NCBI GenBank assembly: GCA_016192145.1
Contig: JACPUT010000018.1
Location: forward strand, 1-64,000
From: Acidobacteriota bacterium
GTDB lineage: Bacteria > Acidobacteriota > Holophagae > Holophagales > Holophagaceae
Direction of reading: 5' to 3'
DNA length: 64,000 bases
Shown: in pieces, positions 55,601 through 62,578 of the stretch
Position numbering within the stretch: the first letter of the stretch is position 1
Layout: every line of letters begins with the position of its first letter
Notes under the pieces: generated by a model
Databases searched by the model: none
What the model saw: only the letters and a program-made list of their open reading frames with translations
Told to the model about the DNA's origin: nothing
Made by a program: the position numbers and the translations under genes

Positions 55601-56223
55601 TGCTGAAACTCGAATCCTTCCCCGTGGGCCCCTTGGGCTGCAATTGCTCCCTGCTCTGGGATGCCGCCAAGGGCACGGGGGTCGTCGTGGATCCCGGCGG
55701 CGATGGCCGGAAGATCGCCGCCCGCGTCGCCCAATTGGGCTTCAAAGTGAAGGCCCTGCTGCACACCCATGCCCACTTCGACCACGTGGGCGCCACGAAG
55801 GAACTGCAGGACCTGTGGCAGGCGCCGGCCCTCCTGCACCCGGGGGACACCTTCCTCGTGGAGAACCTGGAGATGCAGACGGGCGCCTTCGGCATGCCCG
55901 CCATCCCCCGGCCGGACATGGGCGAGCTGGCCCATGGGGACCGGCACCATGAGCTCTCCGTGATGCACACGCCGGGGCACACGCCCGGCTCCTGCTGCTT
56001 CCACGGCGCCTTCGAGCAGGGCGGCGTGGTGCTGGCGGGGGATACGCTCTTCCGCCGCGGAGTGGGGCGCACGGACCTCTGGGGCGGCGATTTCGATCAG
56101 CTGGAGGCCAGCATCCAAGGCCAGCTGTATCGGCTGGCGCCAGGCACCCTCGTCATCCCGGGTCACGGCCCGGCCACCACCATCGGTGAGGAGCAGGCAC
56201 AGAATCCCTTCGTGCAGGGCTGA
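55600..56223 (+). CDS. Metallo-beta-lactamase-fold hydrolase (GloB-like)
   Basis: 207 residues with the zinc motif HAHFDH (H57-x-H59-x-D61-H62), GHTPGSCCF and the later metal residue in AGDTLF, plus a terminal PGHGPATTIGEEQAQNPF typical of GloB-like hydrolases, which cleave S-lactoylglutathione or similar thioesters. The substrate is uncertain, since many relatives are persulfide dioxygenases or general thioesterases. The ATG at 55600 overlaps the nadC stop by one base, so the two are translationally coupled. Confidence 0.85.
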   Translation: MLKLESFPVGPLGCNCSLLWDAAKGTGVVVDPGGDGRKIAARVAQLGFKVKALLHTHAHFDHVGATKELQDLWQAPALLHPGDTFLVENLEMQTGAFGMPAIPRPDMGELAHGDRHHELSVMHTPGHTPGSCCFHGAFEQGGVVLAGDTLFRRGVGRTDLWGGDFDQLEASIQGQLYRLAPGTLVIPGHGPATTIGEEQAQNPFVQG

Positions 56224-56227
56224 GGCG

Positions 56228-56233
56228 TACACT
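56228..56233 (+). promoter_or_regulatory. Candidate -10 element, TACACT
   Basis: TACACT followed by GGGGGTC lies 30 bp before the ATG of the SPFH gene and 4 bp after the preceding stop. It resembles the element before the VPS10-like gene. No clear -35 hexamer is visible. Confidence 0.4.
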
Positions 56234-56257
56234 GGGGGTCTTCCTCCCGGAGTTCCC

Positions 56258-57028
56258 ATGGACGCCCTGCTTCCCTTCGTCGGCTGCGGCCCTTTCGTCT
56301 TCATCGCCTTCGTCTACGTCCTGAGCTGCCTCAAGGTGGTGAACGAGTACGAGCGGCTCGTGGTGTTCACCCTTGGGAAGGTGGGTCAGATCCCCAAGGG
56401 GCCGGGCCTCTGCTTCGTCTTCCGCCCCTTCCAGACGGCGGTGACGATCTCCCTGCGCACCATCGTGCTGGACGTGCCGAGCCAGGACATCATCACCCGG
56501 GACAACGTGAGCCTGAAGGTGAGCGCCGTCGTCTACTTCAAGGTGCTGGATCCCAAGCAGGCCATCATCGGCGTGGAGAACTACCACTACGCCACGAGCC
56601 AGATCGCCCAGACGACCCTGCGCTCCATCCTGGGCGAGGTGACCCTGGACGAGCTGTTGGCCGACCGCGAGAAGCTCAGCCTGCGCCTGCGGGAGATCAT
56701 CGACCACTCCACGGAGCCCTGGGGCATCGAGGTCAGCTCCGTGGAGCTTAAGAGCGTGGATCTGCCCGAGCAGATCCAGCGGGCCATGGGCAAGCAGGCG
56801 GAGGCCGAGCGGGAGAAGCGGGCCAAGATCATCGCCGCCGAGGGCGAGCTCATGGCCAGCCAGCAGCTGTTGGAAGCCGCGGACAAGCTCAGCCAGAACC
56901 CGGCCGCCCTCCAGATGCGCTACCTGCAGACCCTCACGGAGATCGCCGTGGAGAAGAACAGCACCATCGTCTTCCCCCTGCCCATGGAGCTCATGCGGGC
57001 CTTCGAGAAGTTCACGGACAGGAAGTGA
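56258..57028 (+). CDS. SPFH/stomatin-prohibitin family membrane protein
   Basis: 256 residues: one N-terminal membrane helix (PFVGCGPFVFIAFVYVLSC), then the SPFH domain (about 25-190; NEYERLVVFTLGKVGQI, VSAVVYFKV and RSILGEVTLDELLADRE), and a C-terminal coiled coil (AEREKRAKIIAAEGELMASQ). Such proteins assemble into membrane microdomains and act as scaffolds, often beside a NfeD partner or an FtsH protease; neither is present here. It starts 34 bp after the metallo-beta-lactamase-fold gene, with GGAG close to its ATG. Confidence 0.9.
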   Translation: MDALLPFVGCGPFVFIAFVYVLSCLKVVNEYERLVVFTLGKVGQIPKGPGLCFVFRPFQTAVTISLRTIVLDVPSQDIITRDNVSLKVSAVVYFKVLDPKQAIIGVENYHYATSQIAQTTLRSILGEVTLDELLADREKLSLRLREIIDHSTEPWGIEVSSVELKSVDLPEQIQRAMGKQAEAEREKRAKIIAAEGELMASQQLLEAADKLSQNPAALQMRYLQTLTEIAVEKNSTIVFPLPMELMRAFEKFTDRK

Positions 57029-57034
57029 GATAAT
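57029..57034 (+). promoter_or_regulatory. Candidate -10 element, GATAAT
   Basis: GATAAT lies 24 bp before the ATG of the following hydrolase gene, overlapping the preceding stop region. It is the best -10 match near this gene; the -35 region is not recognisable. Confidence 0.35.
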
Positions 57035-57052
57035 CGGCCCCAGGAGCACACC

Positions 57053-57907
57053 ATGCAGCTTGGTCCCTGGGACGTTCAGATCATCAACACCGGAACCTTC
57101 GCCCTGGATGGTGGGGCCATGTTCGGCACCGTGCCCAAGGTGGTGTGGAACAAGGTCTACCCCTGCGACGCCGACAACCAGATCACCATGGCCACCAACT
57201 GCCTGTTGATCCGGGGCGAGGTGGCCGGGAAGCGGCACGTGATCCTCGTGGACAACGGCAACGGCGACAAGGAGGAGGACGCCTTCATGGCCCGCTTCAA
57301 GTTCGAGGGCCGGGGCATTCTGGATCGCGAGCTGGCGAAGCACGGCGTGAAGCCCGAGGATGTCACCCTCCAGATCCTCACCCACCTCCACTTCGACCAC
57401 GCCGGCGGGAGCACCCGCTTCAACGCCGCGGGCGAGCTGGTGCCCAGCTTCCCCAACGCCCGGTACGTGGTGCAGAAGCAGGATCTGCTGGACGCGAGGC
57501 ACCCCCACCTGCGCGTGAAGGCGAGTTACCTGCCCAAGAACTGGGAGCCCCTGGAGCAGGCGGGGCTGCTGGACACGGTGGAGGGCCACACGGAGCTGCT
57601 GCCGGGCATCACCCTGGATCTTGCCCCGGGCCACATCGAGGGCGTGCAGACCGTGACGGTATCCGGGGGCGGGCGCTCCCTCGTCTACCTGGCGGACCTC
57701 ATCCCCACGGCCCGCCACATCCAGCCCGCCTGGGTCATGGGCTACGACCTGGACGTGGTCACCTGCGTGAACGAGCGCATCAAGCTCCTGGACCGGGTGA
57801 CGGGCACGGACACCATCCTCGTCTTCGAACACGATCCCGAGATCCCCGCGGGCACCGTGAGCCGGGACGCCAAAGGCCGCTACGTGGTCGCCCCCGTCGC
57901 CGTCTGA
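57053..57907 (+). CDS. Metallo-beta-lactamase-fold hydrolase
   Basis: 284 residues. The zinc motif HLHFDHAGG is intact and preceded by the usual TNCLLIRGE and VDNGNGDKEED layout, and a later ADLIPTARHIQP provides the remaining metal ligands. The architecture resembles N-acyl-homoserine lactonase/AttM-like enzymes, but the substrate cannot be assigned. It follows the SPFH gene with a 24-bp gap, which contains its ribosome-binding site (CAGGAG). A short GC hairpin lies immediately after the stop. Confidence 0.85.
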   Translation: MQLGPWDVQIINTGTFALDGGAMFGTVPKVVWNKVYPCDADNQITMATNCLLIRGEVAGKRHVILVDNGNGDKEEDAFMARFKFEGRGILDRELAKHGVKPEDVTLQILTHLHFDHAGGSTRFNAAGELVPSFPNARYVVQKQDLLDARHPHLRVKASYLPKNWEPLEQAGLLDTVEGHTELLPGITLDLAPGHIEGVQTVTVSGGGRSLVYLADLIPTARHIQPAWVMGYDLDVVTCVNERIKLLDRVTGTDTILVFEHDPEIPAGTVSRDAKGRYVVAPVAV

Positions 57908-57924
57908 CCGGCCGAAGAGGCCGG
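57908..57924 (+). terminator. Short GC hairpin after the hydrolase gene
   Basis: CCGGCC and GGCCGG (6 bp) around the loop GAAGA, directly past the stop codon. There is no T-run, so terminator function is uncertain. Confidence 0.35.
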
Positions 57925-57966
57925 GGCCTTCCGGCAGGACTACCTACACCTGCTGGGGAAGGCTTA

Positions 57967-58101
57967 TCCGGAATTGACGGGTGGTCACATCCTCTTCCCG
58001 TTCCGACGCCGATTCCTTGTGGCCCAACGATCCTGAAGGTCACGCAGGGGCCCGGCTCCGCGTGATGGTCGTCAACTTCGGTTTGTCCGGGTCCGGAATT
58101 G
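57967..58101. repeat. Direct repeat TCCGGAATTG upstream of the Rrf2 regulator
   Basis: The decamer TCCGGAATTG occurs at 57967-57976 and again at 58092-58101, 125 bp apart; each contains the palindrome TCCGGA. The second copy lies 27 bp before the rrf2 ATG. It could be an operator for the regulator, but two copies are weak evidence. Confidence 0.3.
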
Positions 58102-58128
58102 TTCCCACTCTGGTCCCGGGGTACCCCT

Positions 58129-58584
58129 ATGTTCTTCCCGACCAGCCTCTCCTACGCCCTTCAAGCGCTCGTCCGTCTGCCGGCCGATGGTTCCCGCATC
58201 GCGGTGCACGACCTGGCGGAGCGGGCCGACGTTCCCGGCCCCTTCCTCGCGAAAGTCATGCAGACGCTCGCCAAGGCCTCCATCGTGGAGGGCACGCGCG
58301 GCCCGCACGGCGGCTATCGCCTGGCCCGCCTGGATACCCAGATCACCATCGCAACGGTCTCCCAGGCCCTGGGCGAGGGCCTGGGGTTGCCGGCCTGCAT
58401 CCTGGAGAACCGGCCCTGCAGTGATCCGGGTCCCTGCCTGATGCACAACGTGTGGCTCACGCTGCGCCCCCAGCTGGAAGATTGCCTCTACGGGCTGAGC
58501 ATCCACGACATCCGGCTCATGAACGATCCCAACTGGGAGAAATCCCTCCCCAAGCTGGCCTTGCAGAAGCTGCAGCCGGCCTGA
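58129..58584 (+). CDS. Rrf2-family iron-sulfur transcriptional regulator
   Basis: 151 residues: winged helix-turn-helix (about 1-60, including VHDLAERADVPGPFLAKVMQ) and the wing GPHGGYRLAR, followed by three cysteines C90, C97 and C103 with a histidine at C103-x-x-H106. The CxxH end matches the ligand set of IscR, while NO-sensing NsrR has the cysteines without this His. It therefore probably binds a [2Fe-2S] cluster and reports iron-sulfur or redox/NO status. Its location 4-5 kb from ric and norZ makes an NO link plausible but unproven. The start at 58129 (MFFPTSLSYALQAL) gives the canonical N-terminus; a longer frame adds 10 residues. Confidence 0.85.
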   Translation: MFFPTSLSYALQALVRLPADGSRIAVHDLAERADVPGPFLAKVMQTLAKASIVEGTRGPHGGYRLARLDTQITIATVSQALGEGLGLPACILENRPCSDPGPCLMHNVWLTLRPQLEDCLYGLSIHDIRLMNDPNWEKSLPKLALQKLQPA

Positions 58585-58603
58585 GGCCGCCCCGGAACCG
58601 TCC

Positions 58604-59551
58604 TTACCCGATCTCCGGCAAGCGATCATCCACCGCCTTGGGCCAGAGCAAGGACGTGGCGACGCTGCCGCCCACCAGTAGTGCGATGATCCCGAGGCTC
58701 CAGAAGGGGGGCACCTTCAGGACATCTACCACCAGCATCTTGAGCCCCACGAAGACGAGCACGAGGCTGAGGCCCACCTTGAGGTGATGGAAGCGATCCA
58801 CGACACCGGCCAGGAGGAAGTAGAGGGAGCGTAGGCCGAGGATCGCGAAGATGTTGCTGGTGAAGACGATGAAGGGATCCTTCGTCACGGCGAAGATGGC
58901 GGGCACGCTGTCCACGGCGAAGATCACGTCGGTGAGCTCCACGGCCACGAGCACCAGCAGCAGGGGCGTGGCGTAGCGGCGGCCCTCCTTCACCACGGTG
59001 AAGGCGGGGCCATGGTAGGAATCCACGGCGGGCACGAAGCGGCGGAAGAGCTTGAACACGGGGTTGTCGCGGGGGTCGAAGGCGGCGTTCCGGAGCACCA
59101 GCATCTTGAGGCCGGTGAGCAGCAGGAAGCCGCCGAACACGTAGAGCACCCAGTGGAACTTGGCCAGCAGGGCGGCGCCCAGGGCCACGAAGATGGCCCG
59201 CATCACCAGGGCGCCCAGGATGCCCCAGAAGAGCAACCTGTGCTGATAGGCCTCGGGCACGCCGAAGGCCCCGAAGATCAGGACGAAGACGAAGATGTTG
59301 TCGATGCTCAGGGCCTTCTCGATGAGGTAGCCCGTGAGGAACTCCACGCCGCGCTCCGCTCCGAAGGACTGCCAGATGAGCCCGTTGAAGGCCAGGGCGA
59401 GGCTCACCCAGACGGCGCTCCAGAGGCCGGCCTCCTTGAGCGAGACCGCGTGGGCCTTCCGCTGGAAGACGCCGAGGTCCAGGGCGAGCATGGCCAATAC
59501 GAACGCCAGGAAGCCGACCCACATCCAAGGGGTTCCGATGGTGGTCTCCAT
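58604..59551 (-). CDS. TerC/Alx-family membrane protein
   Basis: 315 residues with about nine membrane helices. Acidic motifs in the helices (ALSIDNIFVFVLIFG and VAVELTDVIFAVDSVPAIFA) are the TerC/Alx signature; family members are linked to tellurite resistance and manganese export. The start at 59551 gives a normal first helix; a 13-residue extension is possible. It is divergent from the NhaR-like regulator and may be its target. I looked for a yybP-ykoY manganese riboswitch in its leader and saw none. It converges with the rrf2 gene with a 19-bp gap. Confidence 0.9.
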   Translation of the reverse strand: METTIGTPWMWVGFLAFVLAMLALDLGVFQRKAHAVSLKEAGLWSAVWVSLALAFNGLIWQSFGAERGVEFLTGYLIEKALSIDNIFVFVLIFGAFGVPEAYQHRLLFWGILGALVMRAIFVALGAALLAKFHWVLYVFGGFLLLTGLKMLVLRNAAFDPRDNPVFKLFRRFVPAVDSYHGPAFTVVKEGRRYATPLLLVLVAVELTDVIFAVDSVPAIFAVTKDPFIVFTSNIFAILGLRSLYFLLAGVVDRFHHLKVGLSLVLVFVGLKMLVVDVLKVPPFWSLGIIALLVGGSVATSLLWPKAVDDRLPEIG

Positions 59552-59594
59552 GCTCAGCTCCGGCCGCCCCAGGGGGCGTGAACCCAGCATGGAT

Positions 59595-59608
59595 TTTGAT
59601 GAATCAAA
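59595..59608. promoter_or_regulatory. Dyad in the terC-nhaR divergent region, possible LysR-type operator
   Basis: TTTGAT, two bases, then ATCAAA: a perfect 6-bp inverted repeat, 40 bp before the LysR-type gene and 44 bp before the terC start on the other strand. Its position fits a LysR-type recognition site. No further copy is visible in the 97-bp gap. Confidence 0.4.
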
Positions 59609-59648
59609 GGTCCAATCGAAAAAAGATGATTACACATAGAATGGATCT

Positions 59649-60563
59649 ATGAGTGACCAATCGGCCGAATGGTTGAACTACCACCATCTCCTCTATTTCT
59701 GGACCGCGGCCCGGGAAGGCGGGATCACCCGGGCCTCCGAAGTGCTCCGGCTTTCCCAACCTACCCTGAGCGCGCAGATCCGCGCCCTGGAAGGCTCCCT
59801 GGGGGAGCGGCTGTTCGAGAAGGCCGGGCGCGGAGTGGCGCTCACAGAGGCGGGCAAGGTGGTGTTCCGCTATGCCGATGAGATCTTCGGCCTCGGCCGC
59901 GAGCTGCGGGATGCCCTGGCGGGGCGGGAGGTGGGCCGTCGCCCCTTGCTGGCCGTGGGCATCTCCGACGCGTTGCCGAAGCTGATGGTGCAGAAGCTGC
60001 TCGCGCCCGTGCTGGAGCTGCCCGAGGCGCCTCGGCTGCTCTGCCGCGAAGACGCCACGGATCGGCTGCTGGCCTCCCTGGCGGCCCACGACGTGGACGT
60101 GGTGCTCACGGACCGCCCCCTGGATTCCCAGGCCCGTCTCAAGGCCTTCAGCCACCTCCTGGCCGAATCCGGAGTGGCGGTGTTCGCGCCGCCGGCGCTC
60201 GCCCGCCGCCTGAAGGGCCCCTTCCCGGAATGCCTGCAGGGGGCCCCTTGGCTGCTGCCCACCCAAGGGGCCGCCCTGAGGCGGGGGCTCGATCAGTGGA
60301 TGGCCACTCACGGACTCCACGCCAAGATCGTGGGTGAGTTCGACGACAGCGCCCTCCTCAAATCCTTCGGCCAGGCGGGGGCGGGGGTGTTCGCGGCACC
60401 GGAGGCCACGGCACGAGAGGTGGCGCGCCAATACGGGGTGCGCCGCCTGGGGCCCGCGGAGGGCGTCAAGGAGCGGATCTACGCCATCAATGTGGAACGC
60501 CGCCTGCGCAATCCCGCCGTGCAGGCCCTGCGGGAGGCGGCCAAGGTCTGGGCCTTCGCCTGA
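59649..60563 (+). CDS. NhaR-like LysR-family transcriptional regulator
   Basis: 304 residues. The N-terminal winged helix-turn-helix (WLNYHHLLYFWTAAREGGIT, then LRLSQPTLSAQIRALEGSLG) is strikingly close to NhaR, which activates the Na+/H+ antiporter gene nhaA in response to sodium. The substrate-binding domain follows. No nhaA is in the window; the divergently transcribed neighbour is a TerC/Alx protein, which may be its target here. No ribosome-binding site is visible; a -10-like TAGAAT (59637-59642) ends 6 bp before the ATG, suggesting a nearly leaderless mRNA. Confidence 0.88.
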   Translation: MSDQSAEWLNYHHLLYFWTAAREGGITRASEVLRLSQPTLSAQIRALEGSLGERLFEKAGRGVALTEAGKVVFRYADEIFGLGRELRDALAGREVGRRPLLAVGISDALPKLMVQKLLAPVLELPEAPRLLCREDATDRLLASLAAHDVDVVLTDRPLDSQARLKAFSHLLAESGVAVFAPPALARRLKGPFPECLQGAPWLLPTQGAALRRGLDQWMATHGLHAKIVGEFDDSALLKSFGQAGAGVFAAPEATAREVARQYGVRRLGPAEGVKERIYAINVERRLRNPAVQALREAAKVWAFA

Positions 60564-60657
60564 GGGGCGGTCGCCTCTCGTCCGGGGAACCCCGCCCTTG
60601 GTCGGACGGTGCTGGACCCGACCGTCCCGATGGCCAATGCTGGCTGCTGGAGGATCC

Positions 60658-61188
60658 ATGAAGCCACTGCTGCTCGCCCTCGCGCTCGCCCTTCCCCTCG
60701 CCGCCCAGGCCCCGGCCCCACCGGCAGCCCAGGGCCCCTCGGCCGTGGAGGCCATGAAGCGCCTCGCCTTCCTGGAGGGGCGTTGGAAGGGGGAGGGTTC
60801 CATGTCCATGGGGCCCGGCCGGAAGGCCACCTTCCAGCAGACGGAAGTCGTGGCCCTCAGGGCCGGTGGCGCCGTGCTCGCGGTGGAGGGCAACGGGACG
60901 GACCAGGGCCGCCCCGTGCACCAGGCCTTCGCCGTGATTTCCTACGATGCCGCAGGCAAGGCCTATCGCATGCGCAGCTGGCTCGCCAACGGCCTGTCCA
61001 AGGACTTCACCCTGGAGCTCAACGCCGCGGGCACCGGTTACACCTGGGGCTGGGACGATCCGAGGGCCGGGAAGCTCCGCTACGCCATGACCCTCACGAC
61101 CGAAGGGAAGTGGAAGGAGACCGGCGAGCGCAGCGCCGATGGCACCACGTGGATGCCCTTCTTCGAGATGACCCTCACGAAGGAGTAG
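60658..61188 (+). CDS. Exported DUF1579-like small protein
   Basis: 176 residues with a signal peptide (about 1-20, LLLALALALPLAAQ). The mature part shows the lipocalin-like pattern of DUF1579 and related families: FLEGRWKGEGSMSMGPGRK followed by alternating beta-strands (VISYDAAGKAYRMRSW, DFTLELNAAGTGYTW, KWKETGERSADGTTW). The function is unknown; relatives are thought to bind hydrophobic ligands. GGAGG lies just upstream of the ATG. It follows the regulator gene by 94 bp and may be separately transcribed. Confidence 0.7.
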   Translation: MKPLLLALALALPLAAQAPAPPAAQGPSAVEAMKRLAFLEGRWKGEGSMSMGPGRKATFQQTEVVALRAGGAVLAVEGNGTDQGRPVHQAFAVISYDAAGKAYRMRSWLANGLSKDFTLELNAAGTGYTWGWDDPRAGKLRYAMTLTTEGKWKETGERSADGTTWMPFFEMTLTKE

Positions 61189-61210
61189 CCCTCAGCCCAG
61201 GTTGCGCGGT

Positions 61211-61329
61211 CGGCTCTCGGCTCTTGGCTTTAGGCTCGTGCCTGGAACGGAAATCCGGTCAGCTCGACCGGGAACGGGTCGATGAAAGACCGGGATCAGC
61301 AAAAGCCCAAAGCCCAAAGCCCAAAGCCT
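61211..61329. repeat. Inverted array of a 7-bp unit downstream of the DUF1579-like gene
   Basis: Four tandem heptamers (CGGCTCT, CGGCTCT, TGGCTTT, AGGCTCG; 61211-61238) face four inverted heptamers (AAAGCCC three times, AAAGCCT; 61302-61329) with 63 bp between. Several registers can pair. It lies between convergent genes and could be a terminator or a mobile short repeat. Confidence 0.7.
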
Positions 61330-61368
61330 AGGGTCCTGCACCGGTGAGTCGAACTGCCGAATTCGGGC

Positions 61369-61986
61369 TCAGTGACAGCCGCAGCCGCCCGCGAAGTCCT
61401 CGCGGGCGGCTGCCTTGCGGATGGACCAGCCCTCCCGGGCGATGAGGGCGGCGAGGACGAGGCTCGCGGCGGCATCGGCCCACCAGAGCTTCGGCGCCAC
61501 CAGGAATAGCAGGCTGCCGCCGAGCAGCACCACGCTGAGCTGGATGCAGGCCAGGCTGCAGGCGGCATCCGCGGCCAGGGTGGGGCTGCAGGCTTGAGCC
61601 GAGAGGCGGCGCTTGGCCTGCCAGAGCCAGGCCATGAAAGCCAGGCTCACCAGGGCGATAACGAGCCCGGGCACGGAGGAATCCGGCGCTTCCCGGGTGA
61701 CCAGGCGGTGGGCCGCGCCGTAGGCCACGCTCGCGGCGAGCAGCAGAAACAGCGCGCCGATCACCTTGGCGGCCGTGCGTTCCCGGGGCGAAGCGCCTTC
61801 GTGTTTCAGGCGCCAGAGCACCATCCCGGCGCTGCCCACTTCCACGAAGCTATCCAAGCCGAAGCCGAAGAGGGAAAGGCTCTCCGCCTTGGCGCCATAG
61901 GCCACGGAAATCACGCCTTCCAGCAGGTTCCAGCCCACGGTGATCCAGGCGAGTGCCTGGGCCCTGGATTGGAGTTTGGCGTCCAT
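61369..61986 (-). CDS. Short cation-diffusion-facilitator-like transporter without cytoplasmic domain
   Basis: 205 residues with six predicted membrane helices and the CDF metal-site pattern: FGFGLDSFVEVGSAGM (an Asp pair in helix II) and AADAACSLACIQLS in helix V. The usual cytoplasmic dimerisation domain of CDF proteins is missing; the protein ends after the membrane part in the cysteine-rich tail GGCGCH. It probably exports or imports a divalent metal such as zinc or cobalt, unproven here. Its ATG overlaps the stop of the upstream RsbW-like gene by one base, so the two are coupled. Confidence 0.75.
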   Translation of the reverse strand: MDAKLQSRAQALAWITVGWNLLEGVISVAYGAKAESLSLFGFGLDSFVEVGSAGMVLWRLKHEGASPRERTAAKVIGALFLLLAASVAYGAAHRLVTREAPDSSVPGLVIALVSLAFMAWLWQAKRRLSAQACSPTLAADAACSLACIQLSVVLLGGSLLFLVAPKLWWADAAASLVLAALIAREGWSIRKAAAREDFAGGCGCH

Positions 61987-62423
61987 CAGGCCTCGGCTTC
62001 GCGGACCTTCCGGGCCTTGATGAGCACGAGGGTGCTGCCCTCGGGGCTGCGGTCCAGGCGGACCTCGTCCATGACGGCCTTCATGAAGAAGACGCCGCGG
62101 CCGCCGGGCTTCATGAGGTTTTCCGGCAGGTTGGGGTTGGGGATCGTATCGAGGTCGATGCCCTTGCCCTGATCGCTGATCTGGATCTCGAAGCGGTCGG
62201 TCTTGGGGATGAAGGTCACCCGCACGGGCTTGCTCTGATCCAGCTTGTTGCCATGGCGCATGGCGTTGGCGATGCCCTCCTGGATCGCGAGCCAGAGCTG
62301 TTCCCCGTCCTCCTGCGTAAAGCTCAGATGCTTCAGGAATTCCGCGCCCACGACCTGGATGAGGTCAATGAACCGGAGATCCGTATTGCAAGTAAGCGTG
62401 ACGGGCAACAGCGGTGTGGCCAT
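61986..62423 (-). CDS. RsbW-like anti-sigma ATPase (HATPase_c)
   Basis: 145 residues with the GHKL ATP-binding pattern of stand-alone serine-protein kinases: the N box EGIANAMRHGNKL, the G1 box ISDQGKGID, and the G2 box GGRGVFFMKAVMDEV. Such proteins phosphorylate anti-anti-sigma factors and hold sigma factors in check. No STAS partner or sigma factor is in the window, so the target is unknown. The start at 62423 gives a normal N-terminus; a 20-residue extension exists in frame. It is coupled to the downstream CDF-like gene. Confidence 0.8.
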   Translation of the reverse strand: MATPLLPVTLTCNTDLRFIDLIQVVGAEFLKHLSFTQEDGEQLWLAIQEGIANAMRHGNKLDQSKPVRVTFIPKTDRFEIQISDQGKGIDLDTIPNPNLPENLMKPGGRGVFFMKAVMDEVRLDRSPEGSTLVLIKARKVREAEA

Positions 62424-62510
62424 GGTGTTCCCTGGAAAGAGCTGGTGGAAAGCCCAAGGTACAAGGCGGATGCCCCCTTTCACCAGTGATTTGTGCCAGG
62501 TGGGAAGGGA

Positions 62511-62545
62511 AGGGGCCCCACAACCGCGTTCGGTCGGGGGCCCCT
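62511..62545 (-). terminator. Putative terminator after ric
   Basis: AGGGGCCCC and GGGGCCCCT form a perfect 9-bp stem; the 17-nt loop holds a further CCG/CGG pairing. On the minus strand it is followed by a pyrimidine-rich run. It lies 34 bp past the ric stop. Confidence 0.55.
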
Positions 62546-62578
62546 AGGAATTTCCCGCGCCGGATCAGGCGCTGGTGG

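Noticed and set aside
58129-58584. Calling the Rrf2 protein NsrR
   Set aside because: The CxxH motif after the third cysteine fits IscR-type ligation better, and no NsrR-type operator was found near norZ or ric.
58072-58629. 185-codon minus-strand frame over the rrf2 gene
   Set aside because: The plus strand encodes a recognisable winged-helix regulator with a cysteine cluster; the antisense frame has no motif.
59552-59648. yybP-ykoY manganese riboswitch in the terC leader
   Set aside because: TerC/Alx genes often have one, but the leader is too short and shows no matching paired elements.
61330-61368. Possible tRNA 3' end (TTCGACT T-loop on the minus strand)
   Set aside because: No matching anticodon or D arm is present, and the T-stem does not pair.
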